A stretch of DNA of 64,000 nt from Endothia cerciana (GCA_026119935.1 JALRMH010000005.1:620001-684000); one strand, 5' to 3'; positions 40,699 to 52,064 are shown, counted from the first letter of the stretch. Program-made: numbers and translations. Notes: generated from the letters alone by a model not told the origin.

Positions 40699-42971
40699 TC
40701 AGCAGTCCTTCAGCACCTTGCAGTCCAGCACCGCGCTGGTGCCGCCCTTGACGCTCTCGATGGCCTCCTTCAGGACGCTGTCGAGATTGCTGATGTTGTC
40801 CACCTGCGCGGCGTACAGCTTACCACAGGCCGCCGCCTTGGCGATGCCCGCGTAGTCCGGCGTCGGCTGGAAGGAGATGTTGATCTCCTCGTTCGTCGCC
40901 TGGGAGCCCAGGCCATCCGGATGGACGAGCAGCAGTGACTTCCGTGGCGCGTTCCAACCTGCAGAGAAGGTTACATCAGCGGCCGGGCCCGTCCACACAC
41001 ACACACACACACACAAGATCACAGATCAGGAGGCTGGACTCACCCTTGTTGTTCAACACGATCGTCAGGACGGGGATGCCGTATCGCTGTGCGATCCAGT
41101 AGACACTCCCCGGCACGGAGAACAGGAACGTCCCGTCGCCCACGATCTGCACCACGAACTTGCCCTTGCCCGGCCCGCCGCTCTCGGCGTCCGTGGCGAG
41201 CTTGATGCCCAGCGCGCCGCCGCCGGACCAGCCGAGCCCGCCGCCGCCGCAGTTGATCCACGAGCCCGGCTCCTCGGGCTGCAGGTTGTCGTGCACGAAC
41301 ACCGTGTTCGTGACCGCCTCGATCGCCCAGATCGTCTCCTTGGGGCACAGCTCCCGCAGCCGCCTGCTCAGGTACCCCGAGCCGAACTCGCCGCTGTCGG
41401 CGGGCTTGATCCGCGACTCGATGTCCGAGAGCCTCTTCTCGTAGCTCTGCTGGAGCGCCTCCCCCCGCCTGCCGGCCTCCGCGCTCGTGAGCCTCGCCCT
41501 CGCGGCCTCGTCGGTCCTCAGGTACTCGGTGATCTGCTCGGTCGAGGTGAGGCTGTCAGCCCTGTACCGCTGCTCCGCGTCGATGTAGAAGACGGGCATC
41601 ATCTGCTTCAGCGGGTCGCAGTCGACGTGGAAGACCTTGGCGTCCTTCCTCGGCCTGCACCCCGTCGGGATCCACGGCACGTCGCAGTCCAGCACGAGGA
41701 TGACGTCCGCGGACTGGATGACGTCCTCCCGCCCGAACCTCAGCCCCACCCAGCCGGGGTGCGACGCCGGGAAGCACATGTCGCTGCCGCCCGTGTCCAG
41801 CACCCGCAGCCCCTTGACGGTGTCCGCCAGCTCGACCAGCTTCCCGGGGAACTTGTGGTTCCTGCCCGCATACGCCGTGATCACCAGCGGCTCCTTGGCG
41901 CCCGCCAGGGCCTCGGCGATGTCCCTCACCCCGTGCGCCGGCAGCCCCCCCAGCTCCACGGGGTCCCAGTACTTCTGCTCGACCGAGTAGGGCTGGATGT
42001 CCTCCTCCATGACCTCGCGGGCACCGCACAGGTACACGGGGCCCTGGGGCGCGGACCGGGCGAACTGCAGGGCGCGGTTGACCATCTGCTTGACGTTCTT
42101 GCCCGTCCTCAGCTCCGCGCTGTACCGCATGTACTGGGCGAGGATCTGCTTCTGGTCGGGGACGTCCTGGATCCAGTGGATGTACTCGGTGCGGGAGCCG
42201 CGCATCTCGCCCTCGAGGGTGAACGGCGAGAGGCCCGCGAAGAGGAGGACGGGAGCCCGGCCCGTGCTGGCGTTGTGCACGGCCGCGCCGAAGCCCTGGG
42301 TGCCGACGTCCACGTGGACGATGACGGCCTGGGGCTTGTTGGTGAGGCGGGCGTAGCCATCGGCCATGGACATGGCGACCATCTGGACCTTGCTGTGAGC
42401 ACTTTCACCCCGTATGCACCGATGAGGCGCCGCATGCGGGACGGCTCCCACTCACCTCATTGGGACACGTGATGATGCGCGGGAAGGCGCCCTTCTTCTC
42501 CCGCTGGCCCTTGACCATGGCCTCGATGATGCTGGGGTGGTCCGAGCCCAGGTTCACGAAGCAATGGGTGATGCCGGCCTCCCAGATGGCCTCGAAGAAG
42601 GCGAAGGATGTGGTGTACATGTCGGGCGGAGAGGCCGTGCTGTGAGCCTGTCTGGTGGGTTGTGATATGACTGGCGCAGCTGTCAGGGACCTGGCCGAGG
42701 AGGGTGAGGAGGAGGACGCTGGGAGAGACGATGATGAGGGTCTCAGGAACGGAGTGCCGAGGAAGCCATCAGTCCTGGTCCTAGACCAGAGCCGTGAGGC
42801 CCTGGATGTCTGTCCACTGCTGCGGGCGTCCTTGCCCTCGGCGGGGCGACCTCGGGAAGGAAGACCGGCAGTGTTGCCCAGCGCTGCTGAGGTGCGGTAA
42901 TTCCGGCGGAATTGACCAGTCCGGGTTGCTGGTGCAGGTCGCAGTAGGCGGGCGGCCGTCACTGATCGCAT
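40699..42971 (-). CDS. ThDP-dependent carboligase/decarboxylase (acetolactate-synthase-like), 3 exons
   Basis: Exons 42971-42456, 42388-41044 and 40958-40699 join in phase to 2121 bases (706 aa). The N-terminus MRSVTAARLLRPAPATRTGQ is Arg/Ser/Ala-rich without acids, a mitochondrial-type leader; an upstream in-frame ATG at 43049 adds a His-rich stretch. The PYR domain has the catalytic-Glu segment CPNE followed by VQMVAMSMADGYARLT. The central domain contains LVITAYAGRN and DVILVLDCDVPW. The PP domain has the ThDP/Mg motif GDGTFLFSVPGSVYW ending in LTIVLNN. This places it in the acetolactate synthase / benzoylformate decarboxylase superfamily. It is not the canonical biosynthetic Ilv2, judging by the unusual central sequence, so reaction and substrate are open. 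Intron 2 holds a CA repeat. Confidence 0.88.
40993..41014. repeat. (CA)11 microsatellite inside an intron
   Basis: Lies in intron 2 (40959-41043) of the ThDP enzyme gene, close to the 3' splice site on the minus strand. Confidence 0.92.
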
Positions 42972-44728
42972 GGACGCCGTGTGGTGGTAGTGGTGGTAGT
43001 GGTGGTGGTGCAGCGAGTTGGAGAGCGGGGTTCCAATTCTGGGGAACATGGTTGTCGATATGGAGTATACGCACGGTGATACGCCAGCAGTGGGCGATCC
43101 AGTGAGGGGTTTCGTCAGGCTGTAGAGTGACCTATTAGGATGGAGGGGCGCACCACCTGCCAGCGGCCACGGGGGACAGGGACACACAGACACCAGAGAC
43201 CACAGTGGTGAGTACGGGCAAAGGGAGGAGGGGGACGAGGGGGGACGAGGGGGACGAGGGGGACGAGGAGAACGAGGAGGACGAGGACAGGAGGAGGTCG
43301 TTCCCCCAGCGCAGGGCAAACCCCTAACACGTATATGAATAGGCATGGTGAAGTGTCCCGCAGCGCGGCTTCCCCAGGCCCACACCCCATACCGGGAGGC
43401 CCTGGACCCTGGTGGAGAAGAGGATAAAGGGCCCCCAAGGGCCGGGTCCCTGGGTCCCTCAGTCTCTAGTCGCCCAGGGCGAAGGGACCCTTCCCCTCCG
43501 CGCGGCGCATGGCCTGGGGAATGTGGAGGGCCCTATTCGCCCTCGGAACCCTTGTCCACCTCACCTGGACAGCCTGCCAGAGGACCCTGTCAGACAAGTC
43601 TCAACTCACTGCGGGCTTTTAGTCACTGCATCTTCATAGTCTGTCAGGTGGCCTTTCTGGGATGTCATAATTATGACAGCCGAGCCAATTGTGTTGGTGA
43701 CACCTCCCTCGTGGGACCTGGCTCCTCGCTTAATCACGGTTTAAACGTTCTCAGGGGACCCCTGGCTGTACGTGAGAGAGCCGCCTCCGACTACCTAGGT
43801 ACCAGTGCAGCCCCATTCTGGCGTGGTACGGAGTACTGAGGAGCATCTATTCTGTATTGGGCAGTCTTTTGTTCTCGATGGGCAGCGTCAAGATGCTTAT
43901 TTTTCGTTATAATAATTTCCAGTTCACAGTGTCAGCCCTATGTAGCTACTAAAGAAAGGTAAGTCATATCACCAGACTAACGGTCCAAAACGGTTGGAGA
44001 TTCGACGGCGCTGCAGTATCAGTGTCCCTGAGCTTTACAAGCTGCCTACTCCAGATACTAAAAGCCGTGGAACAGACGTAATTCTCATAGATGATAATTT
44101 ACTGAATCGGCCGGTGCAGTAATTGACGGACGGCAAAAGCTGTGTCTTGGGTAATAAAGGCGCTCGTGGCCGAGAAGTCTTACTGTATGCAGGATCATCA
44201 CGAGATACCGGGCATACCGAAAATTCCAGACCGGAGAACAACATAATGCTTGTTTCTGTTCCGGGCTCAAGGCTCAAGATAAGCAGGCTTTCTGGTCCAT
44301 CTTCCTAGCAGACAGGAGTAATTTCCCGTTCTTCACCCCCCCCCCCCCCCCTTCTACTCAAAAATGACAACAGTGAGGGCTCTCTCTCTACCTTGGTGGG
44401 GTAATTTAGCTCTGGAAGAAAGTCATCGCTGACATTTTGCCCAGCAAAGTACTTCAGTTTACACTGATCCGTCACAACTTCCCCACGCGTTGGATAATTA
44501 AGTCATAACGGTCTCGTACGCCTACAGAACGTAGCAATATTATCTTCTTCAGTGATATCATGGAATTCTTTGCTATTTAATCACATAACCGGACGATATG
44601 CAGAATACGCTACAGTTCACATTTATCAAGCCCTGAGTCGCTAAAAAGTTGTAAGTTGGGGGAGGGGGGCGTCTCAAGTTCTGAGTCCACGATATCGGCA
44701 TCGTACAGCTGATTACGGACCAGCGATC
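42972..44728. other. intergenic, no gene seen
   Basis: Promoter side of the ThDP enzyme gene, with a GA-rich degenerate repeat at 43228-43290, and a C-run at about 44337-44350. No recognisable gene in about 1.7 kb. Confidence 0.5.
43228..43290. repeat. degenerate GGGGGACGA tandem repeat
   Basis: Short G-rich units of 7-10 bases repeated about six times, about 200 bp upstream of the ThDP enzyme ATG. Confidence 0.8.
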
Positions 44729-45115
44729 ATGTCCACAAGAGTGCGAGACGCCCAGGCTTCCGTAGCCACGCTCCTGATGTGCAACATCCAGGACGCGGTC
44801 TCACGGCTCTGCAGTGCACGGGTACAGAACGCCTTCGACGAGTACGCTACGCCGTACCTGGCCGCGAACCGGGACTCCAGATTGCCGAGCATCACGGAGT
44901 TCCTCATCGAATATGTGCGCGCCCGGCCGCTGTCTCGCCTTGGCAGGCCGCGCCGCCCGGCGGCAGCCTGGTCGCATCTGGACCACGTGGTCAGGTTCGG
45001 CCTGAGCGCCATGGCACCGTCACAAAAATTTACTGATGAGCGTAATAACTCCGGGTGGGTGGCCTACTATGCGCCGAGGGCGCTACGTGGGGTGTACATG
45101 GTGACACATGAATGA
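44729..45115 (+). CDS. hypothetical protein, low support
   Basis: 128 codons from an ATG (MSTRVRDAQASVATLLMCNI). The first 75 residues have a protein-like helical composition (VQNAFDEYATPYLAANRDSR, ITEFLIEYVRARPLS) and a GC content like the coding genes nearby. After residue 95 the sequence looks random, so the 3' end may be a retained intron or a break. I recognise no family and no conserved motif. It may equally be a fragment of a lost gene. Confidence 0.3.
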   Translation: MSTRVRDAQASVATLLMCNIQDAVSRLCSARVQNAFDEYATPYLAANRDSRLPSITEFLIEYVRARPLSRLGRPRRPAAAWSHLDHVVRFGLSAMAPSQKFTDERNNSGWVAYYAPRALRGVYMVTHE

Positions 45116-45779
45116 CAGGGCAATGGATATGGGCATGACACTACGAAGAACCTACCTAGGTATTCTTGTGTCGGACCGGCCGGCTTCGATCGCGAGTGAC
45201 ATCTGTCCCCGGAGGACGGCGCATTTCACACAGCATCGGAAGCACTTCCGAAGGCCACTCTTGAAACAGCAAGATTCTAGCTCTAGGATGGAGGGTTCCT
45301 TCTGGCAAACTTCACGTTGGGTCAAGGTATCGATGGGCATGAGTGCCACGGGACGCCGTTGTTCTGTTGGATATCATGCCGCTGTCCTACTTGGTGCCTA
45401 AGAAGAGCTACAGCTGTCTTACACCTGGGCATATATCTGATGAACCCTTTAGACCTGTTACGGGTTGTCTCGAACATGGTCCCAATGCTGGGGGTCGGGC
45501 GCGTATGGGTTAGGTGATGACGAACGTAATTAGTGCCTCGTCTTGGGGACCCGGTTTCCTGAATCCTCCACGCCTGGCTTGACAATATGTACTGGAATTG
45601 ATAGTCATTAATAACCGATGGGTAGTGTTTCTTAAGAAGTGTGCCGTATTCCAGTCACAGAACCCTCTTAGGCTTTGAGACGCGTCACCACCCCCACCCC
45701 CACCCCATCCTCTTTTCAAGATCAAGGCTATTTGCTGGTAAAGGTGCCGTAGCCCAAAGTCACGCTGCGGCCAGGGATG
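45116..45779. other. intergenic, no gene seen
   Basis: A (CCACCC)-like stretch near 45685-45710. Nothing else recognised. Confidence 0.55.
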
Positions 45780-46293
45780 TGGAGTGAACTTCCTTCTCAG
45801 CTTGCTGACTGCACCACCGGCTCCTCCCGAACTCTGCTCGAGAGCAGCTAGGACGATCATGATTGCAGAGGCTCTGCCCCCTGATCCTCAGCTCGATCCA
45901 GGAGCCCCCCGGCCCGTCGCGACGTAGCCGTCGATCTTGTCCTTGCCCATCGACCACCTGACCTCGAACCGGGCGGCCGGGGCGTCGACCGTCTGCTCCG
46001 GCAGCATGACGTACCAGGTGCCCAGAATCGACATGACCTTGCGCCGGAACTCGAAGAGCGGCTGCCTGGACTCGTCCAGGAGGGCGCGCCGCTCCCTTAT
46101 GGACATGGCCTTGGCGTCCGTGCTGAAGACCTCGCGCGGTGACTGTCCCGGCGTCTCGTCGGTAATGGTGAGGTCGCCCCCGGACAGACTGGAGAGGTGG
46201 CCTTTGACGTGCAGGGTGGTCGGTCTCTGGGCCACATAACTAGGGAGGATGGCAATGGGGTGCCTTGAGGGGGATGAGATTAGGCTTCGTCAT
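45780..46293 (-). pseudogene. LURP-one-related (tubby-like fold) protein remnant
   Basis: A start MTKPNLIPLKAP at 46293 is followed, one frame away, by HPIAILPSYVAQRPTTLHVK (break near 46255). The frame continues with SGGDLTITDE, FSTDAKAMSIRERRALLDES, RQPLFEFRRKVMSILGTWYV and RFEVRWSMGKDKIDGYV. This is the beta-strand pattern of LURP-one-related (LOR, DUF567) proteins, whose fold resembles tubby and phospholipid scramblase. The frame ends at about 45888. A short stretch in another frame (MIVLAALEQSSGG) resembles the family's C-terminal helix, but the strands between are missing, which suggests an internal deletion of about 50-60 codons. Function of fungal LOR proteins is unknown. The family call rests on pattern recall. 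Confidence 0.6.
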
Positions 46294-46717
46294 TTTCTGG
46301 TGGTCTGTGGTATCTTGGCTGAGGGAGGTGATGATGGTCTCTCCAACTTGGAGATCACGACCTGGAGCGGTTGCTAAGATTTTGTAGGGGGCGCCGCAAC
46401 GGCTGTTATGCATAAATGCTTTTTAGGTACAGTACCTGGGTACTTAGGATTACCATTCCTGGAAAGGGGGCTCTGGTCGATCGTAGGTTTTAGTTCAGGT
46501 CCCATGTCAGCCAGCCAGCATCGCCGAGCTGGAGCCTGCCCGGCTGGCCATCAATAAAGTTCAATTGAGGCTAAGATGTGCTTCTGAGCTCGGCCCTTAC
46601 ATATCACATTCGCTTGATGGATGAGATCTCCCGGCGGGTCCAAGAACTTGCATTATAAGACCGCCCCTTTCATCGACTGGACCAAACGGATTGTTCCTCG
46701 ACCATGACTTTGATGGA
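46294..46717. other. intergenic between LOR remnant and con-6 gene
   Basis: 424 bp; upstream of the LOR remnant and downstream of the con-6-like stop. Nothing recognised. Confidence 0.55.
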
Positions 46718-47088
46718 TTACTGTTGAACCTTTCCCAACTTCTCTGCGGCAGCAAATTGCGAATCCTCGGGGATATTCTGGTTATGCATTGCTCTGTGGC
46801 GTTATAGTCAGTGAGGTCATGGTTTTAGGATGATGGCTGGGCCCGGAAAGGTGGGCACACACCCCTTCAGACCGGCAGCAACATTGCTGGCGTTCTTGGT
46901 CTGGTTCCCGTCAACGATGACTGCCAGATGATCATATTAGCTCAGACACCGATGGAAGTGAGCAATGTCGGCACACTGTTGTGCTCGTCCTTCAGGACGT
47001 CCTTGGAGCGCTCCTTGGCTTCGTTGGAGGTGTTGGGGTTGTGGAGGTTTGCCTTGTGGCCAGCGATGACGTGAGCTTCGGTGGGCAT
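46718..47088 (-). CDS. con-6: conidiation-specific protein 6 (con-6) family, 3 exons
   Basis: Exons 47088-46977, 46920-46863 and 46793-46718, with two small GT-AG introns (56 and 69 bases; branch-type CTAAT and CTGAC), total 246 bases and 81 aa. The protein carries the two copies of the con-6 motif. The first is VIAGHKANLHNPNTSNEAKE and the second, weaker, is NVAAGLKGAMHNQNIPEDSQ. All splice phases agree, and the stop falls just after the second copy. Known from Neurospora: con-6 is a small hydrophilic protein abundant in conidia, induced by conidiation and light. No ORF of usual length exists here, so the gene is easily missed by ORF scanning. Confidence 0.85.
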
Positions 47089-48188
47089 CTTGGGAGGTGA
47101 TCGAGGGGAAACCGTAGTGAGGAAGTAGGTTCAGGCTGGAATGGGAGATGGTTGGTAAGTCGGGCGAAGAGTGGGCGGTGCGTGAATGGTTTTGTGGATG
47201 TATGGAGGGCTTGGCTTCCTTTTTATTCTAACTCTTCAGTGCGAGGAATTGTGTATCAAGGCCTCCGCGCGCTCTGCCCGTTATACTCAGATATGGAAGC
47301 CTCCTTCCATGTCTATCTCGGTCTAGAGACTGCTACCTCCCATTTTGACGTCATTCTCTTGCTTTCGCTGTCATACCAAGTGTGTGACAACCTGTTTTGG
47401 GTGCCAGCTGTTGTCCCGTGAGGGGTATGGATAACCATGACGTGCCGTGTTTGAGTCTGCGTTCCTATGATACGCGAATATGTTTGTGTAGATTGATGTT
47501 TGGAAGGGTTGATTTGATACAAGGCAGAGAGACGGTCTGGCGTCCGTTGTGGGCTTTGTCTATTCTGGATCGATAAACTTGGTCCCACTGTTAAAATATG
47601 GGAATTACTGTAGCCGACCTTGTCCACCTGGGCTGGGGAGACGACCATGGGTGGGAGAACTGACGTGCAGTAACATTGCTCGGCGGTAACATCTGCACGT
47701 ACGACAATGCAACCAACCGCCTTGTTGTTGTTCTTTTTTACCATGTACATTCAGGGCCTTACGAGGACAGCCTGGGATATACTGTACTGTATGTCCGCGG
47801 GAATGAGACGCGCTTGGCGAGACTCTCACGCGACCTATTCCCCGGTGCGACATCACGCTGATCCCCCCACACACCCTGGGGAATCTGTATTCAGGCTATC
47901 TCGCTAGACATTGCTGGCAGGGCAGACAAGGTTGACGGCATCCTTATGAATAGTAAGCATTACTTACTGCGGTTATGTGCTTGAGCGTCCCCTGTCTGCG
48001 GACACTATCCGGTATCGGGTATAGATTCCGCTACTTTTCTCTTAGCTAAGCCCGCCCTCCAACGTCGGCTTCCTCCTGGAAAATCACCGCCATGTTACCC
48101 AGTGTTTACCCCCTTGATCACCGCTGACGCCGTCCGCAGAGTCTACTACAGGAATTCGTTCTGGTTTGGCACTTGACCCGCTACATTA
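47089..48188. other. intergenic, no gene seen
   Basis: 1.1 kb divergent region between the con-6-like gene (-) and the Zn2Cys6 gene (+). No gene recognised; it should contain both promoters. Confidence 0.55.
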
Positions 48189-49568
48189 ATGGATCTCACG
48201 CTTGAAAGTAAGGCCTGCACCGCATGTGCGAAAGCCAAACGCAGATGCGGCAAGCAGATCCCGACGTGTAGCCGCTGCACTTCACGAGGCGTCCCGTGCG
48301 AATACCCACCACCCAGACCGTTTGTCCTCCCTCCTCGGCAGCCACGTGAGACGCATCTCTCGCCGGCACGGATAAGTCCTGTACTGGACACGTCGCTCTC
48401 TAGCTCGATACCATGCACGCTATTCGACATCTCCGGGGACTCCATGGCCATCGACGACCTCTTCCCCGCTGAGATGAATCTCGGATGTGTCGATTTGCAA
48501 AACCCGCAGGCCCTCATTAACCCGAACCCGTGGGGTCAAACCTCACTTCCATGGTACCTAGAGCCTTCTTCGTGGGAAATTGACCACATGCCTCCGCCCC
48601 AGTTTACTACGCCTATGTGCACCGCCGTTTTGGAAGATGTCATTGAACATATCAAGGAATGGCAGACCCGCTGGGTCAATACGGCCTCCAGCCCTTATAT
48701 ACACCGACATGTCTACAAGTTTCAGACCCCCAGATGTATCATAGATGCTTTCACAACTCTCTCGACGTATCTCAACAGGACACCTGAGAACAAAACCGTA
48801 GTGCTGCGTCTCATCGAAGAGAGGGTGCGCCAGCTGTTGGCGGATCAGCCTGAGGAAGACGAAGACGATGGCAGCGGCGCACACTCGACGCTCACCGTCT
48901 TCGACCACCTGGCCCGCGTGCATGCCCTGCACATCTATCAGACCATCGGCCTCTACGACGGGGCCATCCGCCTTCGGCATCTTGCCGAGACACATATCCC
49001 AGCCCTGGACAGCTGGCTCCACCAGCTCATAGAGTCCGCAAAGGTCTCAGCTGCTCAGGGCCCGGAGAAGTTCGTGCGACCTATTCTCACGGCCAGGGAC
49101 CAGGATCCGGATGCACAGTTTCGGCCGCCGGCGGCCGGGCTCGTCTCCAACGAGTACGTCGCCTCCCTCGCAAGCGTGCGCGAAAGCCCGATCCTCAGCC
49201 CGGAGGATACCGCGTGGTATGCGTGGGCCTTCGCCGAGACCATCCGCCGGACATGGCTCATATGCTCTTGTACGCAGAGTATATACCTCACCTTCCAGAT
49301 GCGGTGGGCGCCGTGTCCCGGCGGGGTCATGTTTACTACGTGCGAGGGGCTCTGGGACGCAGACTCGGCTACTGAGTGGACAGCACTCTGCAAGAACCTC
49401 CAAGACGATTGCGACGGGATTGATTTCATCAACCGGCAGCAGTGGGACCGAATCTTTGAGCGCAGACGGCCGGAGGATGTTGACGAGTTCACAACCTCCA
49501 CTCTCGATATCAATTTTGGTCAGCTTCCATCCTATCAAGCCCCATCCTCTAACCTCGAGGCTAACTAG
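48189..49568 (+). CDS. Zn2Cys6 binuclear-cluster transcription factor
   Basis: 459 aa, single exon. The DNA-binding cluster is at the very N-terminus: Cys10, 13, 20, 27, 30 and 37 (CTACAKAKRRCGKQ, then CSRCTSRGVPC), spacing CX2CX6CX6CX2CX6C. A short Pro/Arg-rich linker follows, with no clear leucine-zipper coil. The C-terminal 350 residues are a helical regulatory domain (TPENKTVVLRLIEERVRQLL, VHALHIYQTIGLYDGAIRLR, AWAFAETIRRTWLICSCTQS) of the type found in regulators of secondary-metabolite clusters such as AflR relatives. No biosynthetic genes are adjacent, so its target is unknown. It looks intact, unlike several neighbours. Confidence 0.9.
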   Translation: MDLTLESKACTACAKAKRRCGKQIPTCSRCTSRGVPCEYPPPRPFVLPPRQPRETHLSPARISPVLDTSLSSSIPCTLFDISGDSMAIDDLFPAEMNLGCVDLQNPQALINPNPWGQTSLPWYLEPSSWEIDHMPPPQFTTPMCTAVLEDVIEHIKEWQTRWVNTASSPYIHRHVYKFQTPRCIIDAFTTLSTYLNRTPENKTVVLRLIEERVRQLLADQPEEDEDDGSGAHSTLTVFDHLARVHALHIYQTIGLYDGAIRLRHLAETHIPALDSWLHQLIESAKVSAAQGPEKFVRPILTARDQDPDAQFRPPAAGLVSNEYVASLASVRESPILSPEDTAWYAWAFAETIRRTWLICSCTQSIYLTFQMRWAPCPGGVMFTTCEGLWDADSATEWTALCKNLQDDCDGIDFINRQQWDRIFERRRPEDVDEFTTSTLDINFGQLPSYQAPSSNLEAN

Positions 49569-51447
49569 TAGATAGGGGTAGAAAGGGTTCGGAAATGGAA
49601 GGCCAAAATGTGTACAAAATGAGGGGGGCACGCCTTTTGGGCGTTGATTCAGTCGCCGCCTGCACGGGCGGACATCCCGTTCACCAAAGTCGCCCAAGGT
49701 ACCTCGGATGTTCGGGTAGGAGCACATCATGGCGGCCACGCGTCCGGACCTGATATCGCTAGGCCGACTATCATTCATATAAATGGACTCTGTCTTCACT
49801 TTCTCTCTCTCACACACAAAAAAGGGGGGGCTATGCTATCCTCTCGCAACACTTGGTCGGCTTTAAGATCAGCTTTGACCAAACTTAGTTTTATAGAGAG
49901 TACTTTAGGATAAACTCGAGGCCGCTATATACGCCTTATCTATGAAATATCCATAGCACTTGTAATAAGCCTCCATCTCACAGTGTTAAATAGATATAGA
50001 TCGATACCTATTGCATTGATAAGACTAGAATTAGCGAGGAAACCGAGTCTATTAACTCTATTCAAGTAGTACCAAGGCGTTATAGTATATTATATCTACC
50101 TCTATGATGTATAAAAGAGGGATGAAGGCGATGTGCCTCATATTTTTCAGGGTTGTTAATACCGGGAAGCCATCAGTTTCGGTCACCATGGGGTGGACGC
50201 TGCAGGAACTTATATCTCCGCTCAAACCAGTGAACGGTCGTGTATAAAACTGCGGAGGCTGTTCACACGTTCTAGCAAGAGCTAAGGGCCACAACCAGGA
50301 TCTACCATGTTTGCTTATTCTAAGTTTTGTCAAGTACTGGAATCAGGATCCAGGAAATCGTTTTTGATGAGGGCTGTGCCGCAATAACAGGCTGTCTTGA
50401 CCTTACTGCTGGCCTATTGTTGGACCCCGGAAGCGTGTGTACAGTAGCGCTTATCCAGACGCGCCAAGACCCCACGTAGAGATTGCCGTACAGCGCTACA
50501 GTGCCTCTTTATAAGGGCTGAGCTGATGTCTTACCTTTTGGGAAGCGTCCTAGTCTCCAGGTATGACGTTGGAGCCTGCTTACGCCGATTTGATGTTGCA
50601 CCTGTGGTGAAAGTGCGACGCTTCGCCGCCCAAGAGAAATGGCTGCTTGTGATTTGGGGGTGTGTGCCAACAATTATATATTGCACGGCGTTCCATGGAG
50701 CACGAGGTAAGATATCACTTTCCTACAAAATAATAAAATAGCATGATCGACTTACCAAGCTCCCCGAACCCGATCAGAATCATCTAAGCCATGGCCGCTA
50801 GGCAAGTTTCTGGCACTGCTATTTCGTGTAAGGGGCACAGCCGAATCTATCTTGGGAATGAAAAAAAAATTAGGGATGAATTACCCCCGTGGTATCTCAA
50901 GGTATCACACTCATAGGCGGAGATCCGGAGCTCTTGTAGGACAGATCCCGTGGAAAGAGCGTACGGAGAACGAAGAGCTACTACAACCGTCGGGTACCTG
51001 CATATTGGTATAAGCGCATGGAACCGCCAAAGGACGCGGGCCAGGACGACAAGAGGGGCCCAGAGAGGTCAATGTGGGATTAGAAGTCGGAGCCGTAATG
51101 AATTTATTTGTCACGTGGTGCTTTTGACCCTGGGGTTCAAAGCATTACCGGGACAGCATCTCACAGCAGCTTGCGCCGTCATCCACAACTTGAAGTCATA
51201 GACTGCTAGAGAGCTTGAATAAGAGACGAGTAGAATCAACGAGACCAGCCGACGCAGGAAGATAATCCCAGAACATCTCCCCTTTACCAAATATCACTCA
51301 TCTGCCTGACCTCGGCTAAAACGGCCGACTTACACGCCGGGAAATTCAGCAAGGAAACAGGTCTGAGCCCTCCCGGGGAGGGCTTTGTCCCTAAAATATA
51401 CAAGCCCAGACGCGTCTCTCAACTAACTTCCATAGCTCATAGACGAA
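49569..51447. other. AT-rich intergenic region, no gene seen
   Basis: About 1.9 kb. The stretch 49,840-50,130 is clearly AT-richer than surrounding genes and full of TA steps, as in RIP-mutated or otherwise decayed repeats. I cannot identify the source sequence. No ORF is convincing. Confidence 0.5.
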
Positions 51448-51699
51448 ATGTGTACTGAGACGACGACCACTCACAAGTGCGCCCATTGTTAGAAGGTGAT
51501 CAAGAAAGACGGCAAGAACCTCGAGTCGATAAACAAAACCGTTTGCGACGAGGCCAAGAGCAAGAAGCTTGGCTTTGGAAAATGCAAGAACGGAGCGACC
51601 GCAAAAAAGCAGGATGTGGAGCCTGGCTTTTGTAATACCTGCTGCCAGAATTACAGCGAAGCCAAGCAGATGGGCGATGACACAGGCTACGGTTGGTAA
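51448..51699 (+). pseudogene. small Cys-rich protein gene with in-frame TAG
   Basis: From the ATG at 51448 the frame reads MCTETTTTHKCAHC, then TAG (51490-51492), then KVIKKDGKNLESINKTVCDE and KSKKLGFGKCKNGATAKKQD, FCNTCCQNYSEAKQ, ending in TAA at 51697-51699; 83 residues if the TAG is ignored. The opening (MC, then HKCxHC) resembles a class of short fungal proteins with Cys/His pairs that may bind zinc. Cys pairs both before and after the stop suggest one original protein. The stop may be a recent mutation; the part after the TAG has no ATG until near its end. Function unknown. Confidence 0.6.
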
Positions 51700-52064
51700 A
51701 TGTAGGCAAAGTACGCGGGGGCAGGCCCCGGGGGGGGGGGGAGATATATTCCATCTGGCTGAATTCCAGGTAATTGCCCAAGATAACCAGCGGTACGGAA
51801 AGCCGAGTAATAAAATAAAATAGGCTTATCTATCAAATTCGTCTTTCCATAACTACATCGGCGCCCCAACACATCCTCCACAGTATGTGAATAAAATTCG
51901 GTAAGATAGCTGCGACTTTGATTGCAACAGCGACCTCAACTAACCCTCTGATTACTACCATACAATCCCACAGGACAGTTAACCAGACTTTTTTGGCCCT
52001 TCTTTGATTCAAATGGGGTCCTTCACATTTCTACAAATGTCTTCCTAGCGGGCAATGGCCCCGG
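51700..52064. other. intergenic, converging 3' ends
   Basis: 365 bp with a G-run at 51730-51741. Nothing else recognised. Confidence 0.6.

Noticed and set aside
40877..42472. 531-codon plus-strand ORF opposite the ThDP enzyme gene
   Set aside because: Shadow of the real minus-strand exon; it runs across an intron of the true gene and has no recognisable domain.
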